Positions 51,492 to 60,647 of a DNA stretch of 62,574 nucleotides are shown here, piece after piece. The stretch comes from Chthonomonas sp. UBA2017. GTDB lineage: Bacteria; Armatimonadota; Fimbriimonadia; Fimbriimonadales; Fimbriimonadaceae. Under the pieces are notes generated by a model. It was not told where the DNA came from. It was given only the letters and a program-made list of their open reading frames with translations, and ran no database searches. The position numbers and the translations under genes are program-made. The stretch spans positions 1-62,574 of the forward strand of contig DDCB01000004.1 in NCBI GenBank assembly GCA_002335425.1, given 5' to 3'. Positions within the stretch are counted from its first letter, which is position 1. Every line of letters starts with the position of its first letter.

Positions 51492-52669
51492 CCGAAGCCC
51501 CAAGTCAAGGAAGCCTGAATTTCGGAAAGTTGCTGGCCCCGGCCCTAGTGATGGCCCTCATCGGCGGCGTGCTCTGCTTCATGCAGTACGGCCAAAACGC
51601 CGAGGCGTTCTACCAAAGTTATCTGTTTGGTTGGACAGTCTGGATCGTTTTGACCTGCGGGTGCCTGGGCGTGATGCTGCTGAGCCATGCGGTTCGCGGA
51701 TCGTGGAGCGTCGCTCTGATGCGGCTTTTCGAAGCGGGTGGCGGACCGACGATGCTGATCTTGATGGGCGTACTCTTCTTGCCGTTGCTGATGCACGGCG
51801 GGATGCACGCGGTTTATCACCACTGGGTGGAACCGAACGGCGATAAAGTGGTCCTTTGGAAACAGGCCTTTTTGAATCCGACGACATTCCAAATCGCAAC
51901 CGTCGCGTACTTCGTCATCTGGCTGGCGTTTGCGGCATATAATCGCGGCTCGACGCTTCGCCAAGATCGAACGCTCGATCCGACAGAGACCGCCAAGCGG
52001 ATCAACATCTCCGTTCTCGGATTGATCCTCTTTGTCTTGACAGTGACGCTTTCGCAAACTCACTGGACGATGTCGATCGACCCCCACTTCTTCAGCGCGA
52101 TCTGGGGAGTCTGGTTCCTCGCGAGCATGGCGCTGGCGGCGATCTCGCTGGGCACGATCATTGTCTGTTTCAATGCTCGAAAGCAGCCGTATCAAGACGT
52201 GGTTGGGCCGAAGCTGACCAAAGACTTCGGCAACATGATGTTTGCCTTCACGATGTTCTGGACTTACTGCACCTTCAGCCAGTTCATCATCATCTGGTCG
52301 GGCAACCTCTATGAGTTCACGCCGTTCTTCTATGTTCGGTCAAACGGCGGGTGGGCTGAATACGGCGCATTCCTCATGTTCTTCGGCTTCTTTGTGCCGT
52401 GGATGATCTTGCTTTCGCCGGGAGTCAAGGCGAATGCAGACAAGCTCAAGTGGGTCGCCATCATCGTCTTTGGCATGCGGATTTTCGATGTCTATTACTT
52501 GGTGATTCCGTTCTTTCGCAAGACTCCGATGCCCATGTTGGGCGACGTCGGCGCGTTGCTTTTGATCGGAGGAATCTGGTTAGCGGCGTTCTCGGCTTTG
52601 GTCCGCAAGCAGGCCTTGTTGCCGAAATTCGACAATCGACTGCAGGAGGCTTTAGCACATGAGCACTAA
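51488..52669 (+). CDS. actF: Alternative complex III membrane subunit ActF
   Basis: A 393-residue NrfD-like integral membrane protein with about ten helices (e.g. LVMALIGGVLCFMQYGQN, WIVLTCGCLGVMLLSHAV and WVAIIVFGMRIFDVYYLV). It pairs with ActC in the membrane and may provide a proton path. Its ATG overlaps the actE stop, and it overlaps the next gene by 11 bases. Confidence 0.93.
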   Translation: MTEAPSQGSLNFGKLLAPALVMALIGGVLCFMQYGQNAEAFYQSYLFGWTVWIVLTCGCLGVMLLSHAVRGSWSVALMRLFEAGGGPTMLILMGVLFLPLLMHGGMHAVYHHWVEPNGDKVVLWKQAFLNPTTFQIATVAYFVIWLAFAAYNRGSTLRQDRTLDPTETAKRINISVLGLILFVLTVTLSQTHWTMSIDPHFFSAIWGVWFLASMALAAISLGTIIVCFNARKQPYQDVVGPKLTKDFGNMMFAFTMFWTYCTFSQFIIIWSGNLYEFTPFFYVRSNGGWAEYGAFLMFFGFFVPWMILLSPGVKANADKLKWVAIIVFGMRIFDVYYLVIPFFRKTPMPMLGDVGALLLIGGIWLAAFSALVRKQALLPKFDNRLQEALAHEH

Positions 52670-53150
52670 GAAATCAGACGAAGTCGTCGATTACGACGAG
52701 CTCAAACAGATGGGCTACGACCGGCGGGATGTTTCGCTGGGCAGCTTCAACAAGATGATCATTTGGTTCTATGTCTTTACGACTGCCGGAGTCATCGCTG
52801 CTTACGGATTCTATGTGCTGCTGGATCGTTTCTTCGGCGCCGATGCCGAGCGCAAGCCGGTTTCTGTGAAGCGACTGAATCCGGACGCACCGATCTTGCA
52901 GACCAATGTCACTGCCTTGACCGATATCGAAGTCATGCGCAAGGCCGAAGACGCCAAGCTCAAGGGCTATCAGTGGGTCGATGTGCCGACGGGCACCGTG
53001 CGAATTCCGATTGACCAAGCGATGCAAAAGCTTGCGGCGAGCGAGTCGTTCGGCCCGCAGGCACCCCGAGTCACTCCTCCACCGGCCACCTCGTCGGCGG
53101 GGACGGCAGTGACCGAGCTGGTGCCCGTTCCGGATGGAGGAGGCAATTAG
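52659..53150 (+). CDS. Small single-helix membrane protein of the act-cox cluster
   Basis: A 163-residue protein with one membrane helix (IIWFYVFTTAGVIAAYGFYVL, about residues 34-54), a soluble domain (LTDIEVMRKAEDAKLKGYQW, then VDVPTGTVRIPIDQAMQKLA) and a Pro/Thr-rich tail. The VRIPIDQAM segment resembles small proteins encoded beside act and cox genes in other bacteria. It may be an accessory subunit of complex III or the oxidase; the exact identity is not certain. It overlaps actF and sco. Confidence 0.75.
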   Translation: MSTKKSDEVVDYDELKQMGYDRRDVSLGSFNKMIIWFYVFTTAGVIAAYGFYVLLDRFFGADAERKPVSVKRLNPDAPILQTNVTALTDIEVMRKAEDAKLKGYQWVDVPTGTVRIPIDQAMQKLAASESFGPQAPRVTPPPATSSAGTAVTELVPVPDGGGN

Positions 53151-53997
53151 AATTTTGCGACTCGGACTCTTGCTGGTGATGTTGGGCCTTTGCGCAAGTT
53201 GGGGATGGGGGCAGCCCATTAATCCTCGCACCCTGCGTGAGGACATTGGCATTGAGCAAAAGCTTGGGGCCTTTGTTCAAGCCGATGCTGTGTTCAAAGA
53301 CGAAGATGGCAAAACGGTCAAGATTGCGAACTACCTGAATCAAGGCAAGCCGGTGATTCTCGTTCCGATGTTCTACCGTTGCGGCGGCACGTGCATCCAA
53401 ATTTCCGAGGGTTCAATCAAGTGCTTCCGCGCCATGAGACTCAAAGATATTGGACGAGATTATCTCGTTCTGAACATTGGAATTCATCCCAAAGAGACTC
53501 CGGATCTAGCCAAGGTCAAAAAGATCGAAAGCATCAGTTCGTACGACCCGAATAACAAACGCCCGACCGCCGCTTCGGGATGGCACTTTTTAACCGGCGA
53601 TCTGCCCAACATCAAGAAGCTTCTCGATTCGGTGGGCTATACGTTCGAATATGACGCCGTGAACGACCGTCTGGCGCACCCCGCAGGCATGATTTTGCTG
53701 ACTCCGGATGGTCAAATCTCGAAGTATTTTTACGGTTTTCAGTATTCGCAAAGGTTCTTAATCATTTCGCTCAATGATGCGCAATCGATGCGCGTCGGCA
53801 GCAAAGAGGAACCACGATTTTTTGGTTGCCTTTCGGTCGATCCGGCCACCGGGCAAGTCACTCTGAATGTCATGCGCTCTTTGCAAGTTGCAGGAGTGCT
53901 GACGGTCGTACTTCTTTTCGGCGGGATTCTCTTTATGACTTTCAAGTATCGACGTAGCAAACTGGACCCCATCTCCGAGAGGAAATTTAGCCTGTAA
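53134..53997 (+). CDS. SCO1/SenC copper chaperone
   Basis: A 287-residue SCO protein with an N-terminal signal helix (LGLLLVMLGLCASWGWG) and a thioredoxin-like fold. The copper site is the CxxxC of MFYRCGGTCIQIS and the later histidine in DRLAHPAGMI. It supplies copper to the CuA site of coxB, the next gene. A C-terminal membrane helix (VAGVLTVVLLFGGILFMTF) is also present. The start is uncertain: ATG 53134 lies inside the previous gene; TTG 53155 follows a GGAGG. Confidence 0.9.
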   Translation: MEEAIRILRLGLLLVMLGLCASWGWGQPINPRTLREDIGIEQKLGAFVQADAVFKDEDGKTVKIANYLNQGKPVILVPMFYRCGGTCIQISEGSIKCFRAMRLKDIGRDYLVLNIGIHPKETPDLAKVKKIESISSYDPNNKRPTAASGWHFLTGDLPNIKKLLDSVGYTFEYDAVNDRLAHPAGMILLTPDGQISKYFYGFQYSQRFLIISLNDAQSMRVGSKEEPRFFGCLSVDPATGQVTLNVMRSLQVAGVLTVVLLFGGILFMTFKYRRSKLDPISERKFSL

Positions 53998-54023
53998 TGG
54001 CGAATAGAGAATAGGACGAGACG

Positions 54024-55064
54024 ATGAACTTTCCCATCCGACCTGAAGCAGCTTCCAACTTTGCCACCGAGCATGACCAGCTGTTTTTCACCATTACTGC
54101 GCTCACGATTTTCTTCACCGTCGTCGTGTTGACTCTCGTTGTGATTTTTGCCGCCCGCTATCGCGCTGGCAGCAAGTACAGCCGGGCGAACGCTTCGAAC
54201 CATAACACAAAGCTGGAGATCACTTGGTCGGTGATTCCTCTGCTCTTGGGGCTGGGAATCTTCGTTTGGGGCGCGAAGATCTTTGTCGAGCAACACACTC
54301 CGCCGAAGGAAGCCATGGAGCTCTTCGTCATCGGCAAGCAGTGGATGTGGCACGTCCAGCATCCGAACGGGGTGCGAGAAAACAACACCATCCACCTACC
54401 TCTGGGTCGGCCGGTTCGTGTCACGATGATCTCGCAAGACGTGATTCACGCGCTCTATATTCCCGAATTCCGGGTCCAATACCACGTGGTGCCAGGGCGA
54501 TACACCACCTTCTGGTTCACCCCCACAAAGGTCGGAAAATTTCACCTCTTTTGCAATATGTATTGCGGGACCCAGCATGCCGAAATGGGGGGCTATGTCT
54601 ATGTGCAAGAGCCAGAAGACTTTGAAAAATGGCTCGAAAACGATGGCACCAAGGTCGCCGAGCGAACCCCTTCTCTCGCCGAACTCGGCAAGGCGCTCTA
54701 TGATCGAACCCAGTGCGGGAACTGCCACGGCCAAGTGGATAATGTCCGTGCGCCGTCGCTCATCGGACTCTATGGGCGCCAGCGGCAGTTCACGAACGGC
54801 ATGAGCGGCGTCGCCGACGACTCCTACCTTCGCGATTCGATTCTCAACCCGAACTCTCGAGTCGTGAAGGGCTACAGAGAGATCATGCCGCAGAACTATA
54901 AGTTCACCGAAGAGCAGATTCTCCAGCTGGCCGCGTATATCAAGTCGCTGGGAGCGGCCGCTTCACCGAATCCGGTCACGCCGTCGGTCGATGCTCCGAT
55001 GCCGACTCCCAATACGCCCGCACCGAGCGGCGATCCGACTTCGCATAACCTGCCCGGACGCTAA
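54024..55064 (+). CDS. coxB: Cytochrome c oxidase subunit II with cytochrome c domain (caa3)
   Basis: A 346-residue subunit II. Two membrane helices are followed by the CuA domain, whose ligands lie in VIHALYIPEF and CNMYCGTQHAEM, and a fused C-terminal cytochrome c (CGNCHGQ, with the distal methionine in EIMPQNYKF). This is the caa3 form, in which the electron donor is built in. The tail is rich in Pro and Ala. It follows sco by 26 bases. Confidence 0.96.
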   Translation: MNFPIRPEAASNFATEHDQLFFTITALTIFFTVVVLTLVVIFAARYRAGSKYSRANASNHNTKLEITWSVIPLLLGLGIFVWGAKIFVEQHTPPKEAMELFVIGKQWMWHVQHPNGVRENNTIHLPLGRPVRVTMISQDVIHALYIPEFRVQYHVVPGRYTTFWFTPTKVGKFHLFCNMYCGTQHAEMGGYVYVQEPEDFEKWLENDGTKVAERTPSLAELGKALYDRTQCGNCHGQVDNVRAPSLIGLYGRQRQFTNGMSGVADDSYLRDSILNPNSRVVKGYREIMPQNYKFTEEQILQLAAYIKSLGAAASPNPVTPSVDAPMPTPNTPAPSGDPTSHNLPGR

Positions 55065-55093
55065 TTTTTTGAGAATGAGAAGAAACCAAGACT

Positions 55094-56809
55094 ATGAGTG
55101 CAGTTGACATCCGAACCGAAGAAGCTCCGAGGCATGCGCCTCAGCCCAGCTATTTGCAGAATGGTCACACGATCAAGTCGTGGCTACTCACGGGTGACCA
55201 TAAACGGATCGCCATTCTGTATCTCATCTCGACCGGCTTCTTCTTCTTTCTCGGGTCGATCGCAGCGGGCGCGATTCGCTGGCAGCTGACGTCGCCTCGC
55301 GGAGAGTTGATGACCCTTGAGGTCTATAACAAGATGTTCTCCGCCCACGGGGTCATCATGGTCTTCATGTTCCTGGTCCCGACGATTCCGGCGGTACTCG
55401 GGAACTTCCTCGTGCCGATCATGATTGGGGCTCGCGATCTTGCCTTTCCCAGGTTGAACCTCGCCAGTTGGTACATGTACATGGTGGGGGGTGTTCTCAT
55501 CCTAGTTGCGATGGCGATGGGCGGAGTCGATACTGGTTGGACGTTCTACACTCCGTATTCGTCGATCTACTCCAGTTCACAAGTTAGTCTAACCCTGGTG
55601 GGAGCTTTTATTGTTGGGTTCAGTTCGATCTTCACCGGGCTCAACTTCATCGTGACGATCCATAAGATGCGGGCGCCGGGAATGACCTGGGATCGTCTGC
55701 CACTCTACATCTGGTCGCACTACGCCACGAGCATCATCATTATCTTGGCGACTCCGGTGGTGGCAATCACACTACTGTGCGTCGTGCTCGAAAGAGCGTT
55801 CCGGATCGGAATCTTCAGCCCCGAGCTCGGCGGCGACCCGGTCCTGTTCCAGCACCTCTTCTGGTTCTATTCTCACCCGGCGGTGTACATCATGGTCTTG
55901 CCGGGCATGGGGATCATCAGCGAGCTGATGTCGGCCTTCTCACGCAAGCCAGTCTTTGGCTACAAATTCATTGCTGGTTCTTCGCTGGCCATCGCCGCGA
56001 TTGGATTCTTGGTGTGGGGACACCATATGTTCGTCTCCAGCCAGTCCATGTACCAAGGCCTCGTGTTTTCGCTCTTGAGCTTCGTGGTCGCGGTGCCCTC
56101 GGCGATCAAGGTCTTCAACTGGACCGCGACGATGTGGAAAGGCTCAGTTCGATTGCAGACTCCGATGATCTATGCCTTGTGCTTCATGGGACTCTTTGTC
56201 GTGGGTGGGCTGACCGGACTTTATCTGTCCACACTCGCCACAGACGTTCACCTCACGGCGACTTATTTCGTCGTGGCGCACTTCCACTATGTGATGGTCG
56301 GCGGAACGATCTTGGCTTATCTGGGTGGCCTGCACTTCTGGTGGCCCAAGATGACGGGCCGCATGTATCCCGATTCGTGGGGCAAGCTCTCGGCGATCAT
56401 CATCTTCGTCGGCTTTAACCTCACGTTCTTCCCGCAGTTCATTCTCGGGTTCTTGGGGATGCCGCGTCGCTACGCAACTTATGCGCTCGCGCCGCAATTC
56501 CAGTTCTATCATATCCTTTCCACCGCCGGAGCCACCGTGTTGGGGATCGGATTCCTCATCCCGCTCTTCTATCTCTCATGGTCGCTCAAGCACGGTCCGA
56601 AAGCGGGCAAGAATCCTTGGGGAGCCAAGGGCCTCGAATGGACAGTGGACTCACCGCCCATCACGACGAACTTTTACGAGACTCCGATCGTGGACCGGCC
56701 GGTCTACGACTACGATCCCGAAGAAGAGGAGCGACAATTCCAGATCGAGTTGGATGCTGAACGGGAGATGCGAGAGAAGCTCGCCGCCACTCGCGGAGGA
56801 CAAGACTAA
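55094..56809 (+). CDS. coxA: Cytochrome c oxidase subunit I
   Basis: A 571-residue heme-copper oxidase subunit I with twelve or so helices. The CuB and Tyr site is FWFYSHPAVYIMVLPG, where the A2-type YSHP replaces the A1 Glu of GHPEVY. WGHHMFVSSQS gives two more CuB histidines and VAHFHYVMVGG the heme ligands. It reduces oxygen to water and pumps protons. No signal is needed. It is followed by coxC with a one-base overlap. Confidence 0.97.
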   Translation: MSAVDIRTEEAPRHAPQPSYLQNGHTIKSWLLTGDHKRIAILYLISTGFFFFLGSIAAGAIRWQLTSPRGELMTLEVYNKMFSAHGVIMVFMFLVPTIPAVLGNFLVPIMIGARDLAFPRLNLASWYMYMVGGVLILVAMAMGGVDTGWTFYTPYSSIYSSSQVSLTLVGAFIVGFSSIFTGLNFIVTIHKMRAPGMTWDRLPLYIWSHYATSIIIILATPVVAITLLCVVLERAFRIGIFSPELGGDPVLFQHLFWFYSHPAVYIMVLPGMGIISELMSAFSRKPVFGYKFIAGSSLAIAAIGFLVWGHHMFVSSQSMYQGLVFSLLSFVVAVPSAIKVFNWTATMWKGSVRLQTPMIYALCFMGLFVVGGLTGLYLSTLATDVHLTATYFVVAHFHYVMVGGTILAYLGGLHFWWPKMTGRMYPDSWGKLSAIIIFVGFNLTFFPQFILGFLGMPRRYATYALAPQFQFYHILSTAGATVLGIGFLIPLFYLSWSLKHGPKAGKNPWGAKGLEWTVDSPPITTNFYETPIVDRPVYDYDPEEEERQFQIELDAEREMREKLAATRGGQD

Positions 56810-57498
56810 TGGCAACCGAAGCCGCTCACGGCCACGACCAACAGTGGTTGGTCCATCACCAGTACGAGGACTACGAGCAGCAGTCTGAGTCCTACATCGT
56901 GGGGATGTGGGCCTTCCTGGTCACCGAGATCATGTTCTTCGGGGCGCTCTTTCTGGCCTACGTCCTTTACCGCTGGCAGTACCAACCAGAGTTCTATCTC
57001 ATCCACAAAGACCTCGACTGGGTCATGGGCGGAATCAACACGACGGTCCTGCTCTTCAGCTCGTTGGCGGTGGCGCTCGCGGTTCGATGCGCGATGCTCC
57101 AAGACCGAAAAGGCGTCCTGGGCTGGCTGACCGTCACCCAGCTGTGCGCGGCCGGATTCTTGGTCATCAAGTATTTCGAGTGGAGCCACAAGTACCACAA
57201 AGGAGTCTGGCTGGGCGAAGGGTTCAAATGGGGCGAAGGCGTCACCAAGTATGCCCAAGACGTCTCGGCGAACACGGCTCAGCTGTTCTACTCGCTGTAC
57301 TACTGCATGACCGGACTCCATGGCTTCCACGTCGTGATCGGAATCATCGTCATCGGAATCCTCATGCGGATGTGGTTCAAGAACAACCCGCTCGTGACAA
57401 AAGACTATGTCCCGACCGAGCTTGTCGGGCTTTACTGGCACTTCGTGGACCTTGTCTGGATCTTCCTCTATCCCCTGTTCTATCTCATGCCGAGGTAA
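56809..57498 (+). CDS. coxC: Cytochrome c oxidase subunit III
   Basis: A 229-residue subunit III with five to six helices (MWAFLVTEIMFFGALFLAYV, TVLLFSSLAVALAVRCAML, YYCMTGLHGFHVVIGIIVIG and the final FVDLVWIFLYPLFYL). It stabilises the oxidase and aids proton uptake. TAATG overlap with coxA; coxD follows after 9 bases. Confidence 0.95.
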   Translation: MATEAAHGHDQQWLVHHQYEDYEQQSESYIVGMWAFLVTEIMFFGALFLAYVLYRWQYQPEFYLIHKDLDWVMGGINTTVLLFSSLAVALAVRCAMLQDRKGVLGWLTVTQLCAAGFLVIKYFEWSHKYHKGVWLGEGFKWGEGVTKYAQDVSANTAQLFYSLYYCMTGLHGFHVVIGIIVIGILMRMWFKNNPLVTKDYVPTELVGLYWHFVDLVWIFLYPLFYLMPR

Positions 57499-57507
57499 TC
57501 AAAAATC

Positions 57508-57912
57508 ATGGCTTCTGACTCCACTCATCTGTCTCATAACCACCATGTCCAACCCGTCGGGATGTACATGAAGGTCTTCGGTGCGCTGGTCGTCTTGATG
57601 GTCGCCACCATTGCCGTCGCCCAAGTCGAAGCCCTGAAGGAGTATTCGCTCCTAAACAACTTCATCGCCATGGGAATTGCGGTGACCAAGGCCACGCTCG
57701 TCGTGCTCTTCTTTATGGGCGTCAAGTTCAGCTCGGCTCTCACCAAGATCTTCGTGTTGCTCGGCTTCTCGTGGTTCTTCATGCTGTTCTTCATGTTCTG
57801 TGACTACTTCACCCGGAGCTGGGAACCTGTCCCGGGCTGGACCGGAACCAGCCAAGAGACCGCCATGCCGCGTGAGAACCGGTGGAGCGAAGGATTCGAC
57901 CGGCTCAAGTAG
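57508..57912 (+). CDS. coxD: Cytochrome c oxidase subunit IV
   Basis: A 134-residue small subunit with three helices: VFGALVVLMVATIAVAQVEA, NNFIAMGIAVTKATLVVLFF and ITKIFVLLGFSWFFML. This matches the prokaryotic cytochrome c oxidase subunit IV (COX4_pro) pattern, with the VTKATLVVLFFMGVKFS core. It completes the oxidase operon. The 111 bases downstream hold a strong hairpin. Confidence 0.9.
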   Translation: MASDSTHLSHNHHVQPVGMYMKVFGALVVLMVATIAVAQVEALKEYSLLNNFIAMGIAVTKATLVVLFFMGVKFSSALTKIFVLLGFSWFFMLFFMFCDYFTRSWEPVPGWTGTSQETAMPRENRWSEGFDRLK

Positions 57913-57971
57913 AACCCACTCGCCAACCGCCTCGGCTGAGCCCGCCGGGTAAAATAGGGCTCGCGCGGATC

Positions 57972-58004
57972 ACGCGTCCTTTCTTCGCCGAAGAATGGAC
58001 GCGT
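57972..58004. promoter_or_regulatory. Strong hairpin between the cox operon and lpd
   Basis: ACGCGTCC (57972-57979) pairs with GGACGCGT (57997-58004), then a T-T mismatch, then TTCTTC (57981-57986) with GAAGAA (57990-57995) around a GCC loop: 14 base pairs. There is no T run after it, so it is a poor terminator and may be an operator or leader structure for lpd; TAAAAT at 57950-57955 is a possible -10. Confidence 0.6.
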
Positions 58005-58023
58005 TTCGGCACGATGGACTCTG

Positions 58024-59532
58024 ATGGCTACCAAAGTTGCAAAACCCAGCGTGGCGCCTAGCCTCGTCGAACAGATTTCGCGCGGAACCCAACCCGAGGA
58101 GCAACCCCAAACCATGGCAAATGAGAACTTTGATGCAGACTTGATCGTGATCGGCGCAGGCCCGGGGGGCTATGTGGGAGCCATTCGCGCCGCCCAGCTG
58201 GGTGCCAAGGTCATCTGCGTCGAAAAGGAGTACCTCGGAGGTACCTGCTTGAACTGGGGATGCATCCCCAGCAAAGCGATGATCGCCAGCGTCGAGCGAC
58301 TGCAACACGTCCAGCACGCCGACGCGCTCGGGATCGAAATCAAGGGCGAAGCCAAGATGGACTTCCCCAAGATGATGGCCCGCAAAGAGAAAATCGTCCT
58401 CGCTCAACGCGGCGGCATCGGCATGCTCTTCAAGAAGAACGGCATCCGCCACGTCGAAGGCTTCGCCAGCTTTGTGGATGCCCACACCATCGAAGTCACC
58501 AAAGACGGCAAGAAAGAAACGCTCCGCGCGAAGAATTTCCTCCTCGCCATGGGCAGCAGCGTCATCCGCCTGAATATTCCGGGGCTGGATGGCGGCAGGG
58601 AAGAAGGCGTTTGGACCAGCGACGACACCGTCACCGCGCCTTTCGTCCCCGAGAGCATGCTCGTGCTCGGCGGCGGGGCCGTCGGCACCGAGTTTAGCTA
58701 TGTCTTTAACGGTCTCGGCACCAAGGTCACGCTCGTCGAGATGATGCCAACACTAATCCCGCAAATGGACGGCGACCTCGGCAGCGAACTCGGCAAGCTC
58801 CTCGGGCGACAAGGCATCAAGGTCATGACCGGATCGGCGCTGGAGAAAGTCGCCAAGACCAAAAAGGGTTGGAAATGCACCGTCAAAAAAGGCACCCAAA
58901 CCGAAGAGATTGAAGTCCAAGTGGTGCTGCTCGGCGTGGGGCGCAAAGCCAACACCGAGAACATGAACCTTGAAAAGATCGGCGTCAAGCTCCACAAGCG
59001 GGGCGTCGAAGTCGCGGACGACACGTTCGTCACCCATGTGCCCAACATTTACGCGATTGGCGACGTGACGGGTCGGATCCAGCTCGCCCACGTGGCCAGC
59101 GCCGAAGGGATCTGCGCGGTGACCAACATCATCAAAGGCACCCAAACCAAGTTTGACTACAAGGCCGTCCCGAACTGCGTCTACACTGTTCCCGAAGTCG
59201 CGAGCGTCGGCCTGACCCAAAGCGAAGCCGAGACCAAAGGGTACGAGGTCTCGGTGGGTAAAGCCAATTTCCGCATCTTCGGCAAGGCGATGGCGATCGG
59301 CGAGCAGGACGGCTTTGTGAAAATCGTCGCCGACAAGAAGTACGGCGAAGTTCTGGGGGTCCACATGATCGGCCCGCACGTCACCGACATGATTGCCGCT
59401 GGCGTCGCCGCGATCAACCTCGAAGCCACCGCCGAGTGGATGGCGGGCACGATCCACGCCCACCCCACCCTCGCCGAAGCGATGCTGGAGGCGTACGAAG
59501 ACGCCATCGGCCACGCGATCCATAAGATGTAG
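58024..59532 (+). CDS. lpd: Dihydrolipoyl dehydrogenase
   Basis: A 502-residue FAD/NAD-linked E3 subunit that reoxidises dihydrolipoamide in pyruvate and 2-oxoglutarate dehydrogenases. The FAD motif is VIGAGPGGYVGAIRAAQLG, the redox disulfide GGTCLNWGCIPSK, the NAD motif VLGGGAVGTEFSYVFNGLG and the C-terminal HAHPTLAEAM carries the active-site His-Glu pair. About 31 residues precede the normal N-terminus; ATG at 58114 would give the standard length. It is monocistronic with a strong terminator. Confidence 0.96.
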   Translation: MATKVAKPSVAPSLVEQISRGTQPEEQPQTMANENFDADLIVIGAGPGGYVGAIRAAQLGAKVICVEKEYLGGTCLNWGCIPSKAMIASVERLQHVQHADALGIEIKGEAKMDFPKMMARKEKIVLAQRGGIGMLFKKNGIRHVEGFASFVDAHTIEVTKDGKKETLRAKNFLLAMGSSVIRLNIPGLDGGREEGVWTSDDTVTAPFVPESMLVLGGGAVGTEFSYVFNGLGTKVTLVEMMPTLIPQMDGDLGSELGKLLGRQGIKVMTGSALEKVAKTKKGWKCTVKKGTQTEEIEVQVVLLGVGRKANTENMNLEKIGVKLHKRGVEVADDTFVTHVPNIYAIGDVTGRIQLAHVASAEGICAVTNIIKGTQTKFDYKAVPNCVYTVPEVASVGLTQSEAETKGYEVSVGKANFRIFGKAMAIGEQDGFVKIVADKKYGEVLGVHMIGPHVTDMIAAGVAAINLEATAEWMAGTIHAHPTLAEAMLEAYEDAIGHAIHKM

Positions 59533-59555
59533 CTCTTCTGGACGCCTGGTTCAGA

Positions 59556-59587
59556 GCCCCGAAGTGCTCACTTCGGGGCATTTTTTT
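59556..59587 (+). terminator. Rho-independent terminator after lpd
   Basis: GCCCCGAAGT (59556-59565) pairs perfectly with ACTTCGGGGC (59570-59579) across a GCTC loop, followed by A and seven Ts. It isolates lpd from the accessory cassette downstream. Confidence 0.95.
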
Positions 59588-59645
59588 ACAGATTTGCGGC
59601 GGATCAAGCGCAATCCTCGCAATGTTGCTATACAATGAATGTACT

Positions 59646-60644
59646 ATGGGGAGTCACCTCCGCCGGGTGCAAAAGGGCATCGGAGTTCGCAGTTCAGCAG
59701 ACCCGAGGACTCATCGTTCTGAGTTGACGTCGGCGGGGGGTGCTCGGAGCGTGCGGCAAAACCAACCGGAGGCTCGGTCCGGGCTCCCAGCGGTTGGATC
59801 GAAGCTGGTCAATCGTTATGGACTGGAATTCGTTGTCGAAAGCCATGTGCATGTGCCCACAACGAACTCGCTTGAGTCCTGGCGGCAAGGCCAAAAGTCC
59901 GATGCAGATTTGTATCCCAGCATCATTCCTCAGAATCTCAGTGAAAAACTGATGAGCTTTATCGCAGCCGTAGATCGGTGCACGCCAAAGACGCTTCTGG
60001 TTCTCGACACAATGCCTCATCTCCGGCGAGGAACTGGGACTCCAGATGGTCACTGGGTCGACACCTTGGGCAACAGCGGATCGAACCTGCTCTTCATCGA
60101 TGCTGCTCAGATTCACGAGACCCACTTTGCCCATGAAATTGGACACATGTGGGTGCAATATGTTGAGCACGCAGAAGATGAGCGAGTAATGGAGGACGCC
60201 AGCGACCCCGCACGGCTGCACCAACTCAGCTTTGTTCAGTCGTTCGTCACCGATCTTCGCGTCAATGAAGTCATAGCTGAAAAGGGGTTCGACGGGTCTA
60301 TGATCCAAGCAGATCAGGCCGCGAGCGTCGCTTCACTCGGCAGAGCCATCGATGCAGGCTATCGGCCCGAAAACCGACGCGAAGGCGTCTTCATGGCCCT
60401 GGTGCTTGCGGCCCAGATTATAGAAGAACATAAGTCAGGCGCTAACACGCTAGCCAAACTGAACGATACGCTTGCAAAGGTGGCAAGGCTTGATGGCGAA
60501 TTGGCAGACCTGGCGACAGGATTTGCGGGAATCGTTCTGCAGAATGGCTATCGAACAAGGGACCAGATTCTTGCTTCGATCGATGGGTGCCTGATTCTGG
60601 CGTTTGCCTACACTGGCGACGAGATCGACCTGGAACGGCATTAG
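59646..60644 (+). CDS. HEIGH-motif putative metallopeptidase
   Basis: A 332-residue protein with the zincin signature FAHEIGHMWVQYVEHAEDE near residue 170, giving two histidines and the catalytic Glu; a third ligand may be one of the later acidic residues. The surroundings are helical (SFVTDLRVNEVIAEKG). No family is recognised and no signal peptide is present. ATG 59646 is preferred to 59622 because TACAAT (59631-59636) sits just upstream as a possible -10. It begins a three-gene cassette, ending 4 bases before the next start. Confidence 0.65.
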   Translation: MGSHLRRVQKGIGVRSSADPRTHRSELTSAGGARSVRQNQPEARSGLPAVGSKLVNRYGLEFVVESHVHVPTTNSLESWRQGQKSDADLYPSIIPQNLSEKLMSFIAAVDRCTPKTLLVLDTMPHLRRGTGTPDGHWVDTLGNSGSNLLFIDAAQIHETHFAHEIGHMWVQYVEHAEDERVMEDASDPARLHQLSFVQSFVTDLRVNEVIAEKGFDGSMIQADQAASVASLGRAIDAGYRPENRREGVFMALVLAAQIIEEHKSGANTLAKLNDTLAKVARLDGELADLATGFAGIVLQNGYRTRDQILASIDGCLILAFAYTGDEIDLERH

Positions 60645-60647
60645 ATC

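Noticed and set aside
57950..57955. TAAAAT as a leaderless -10 for lpd
   Set aside because: It is about 70 bases from the ATG, so it does not fit the leaderless pattern; kept only as a possible ordinary -10.
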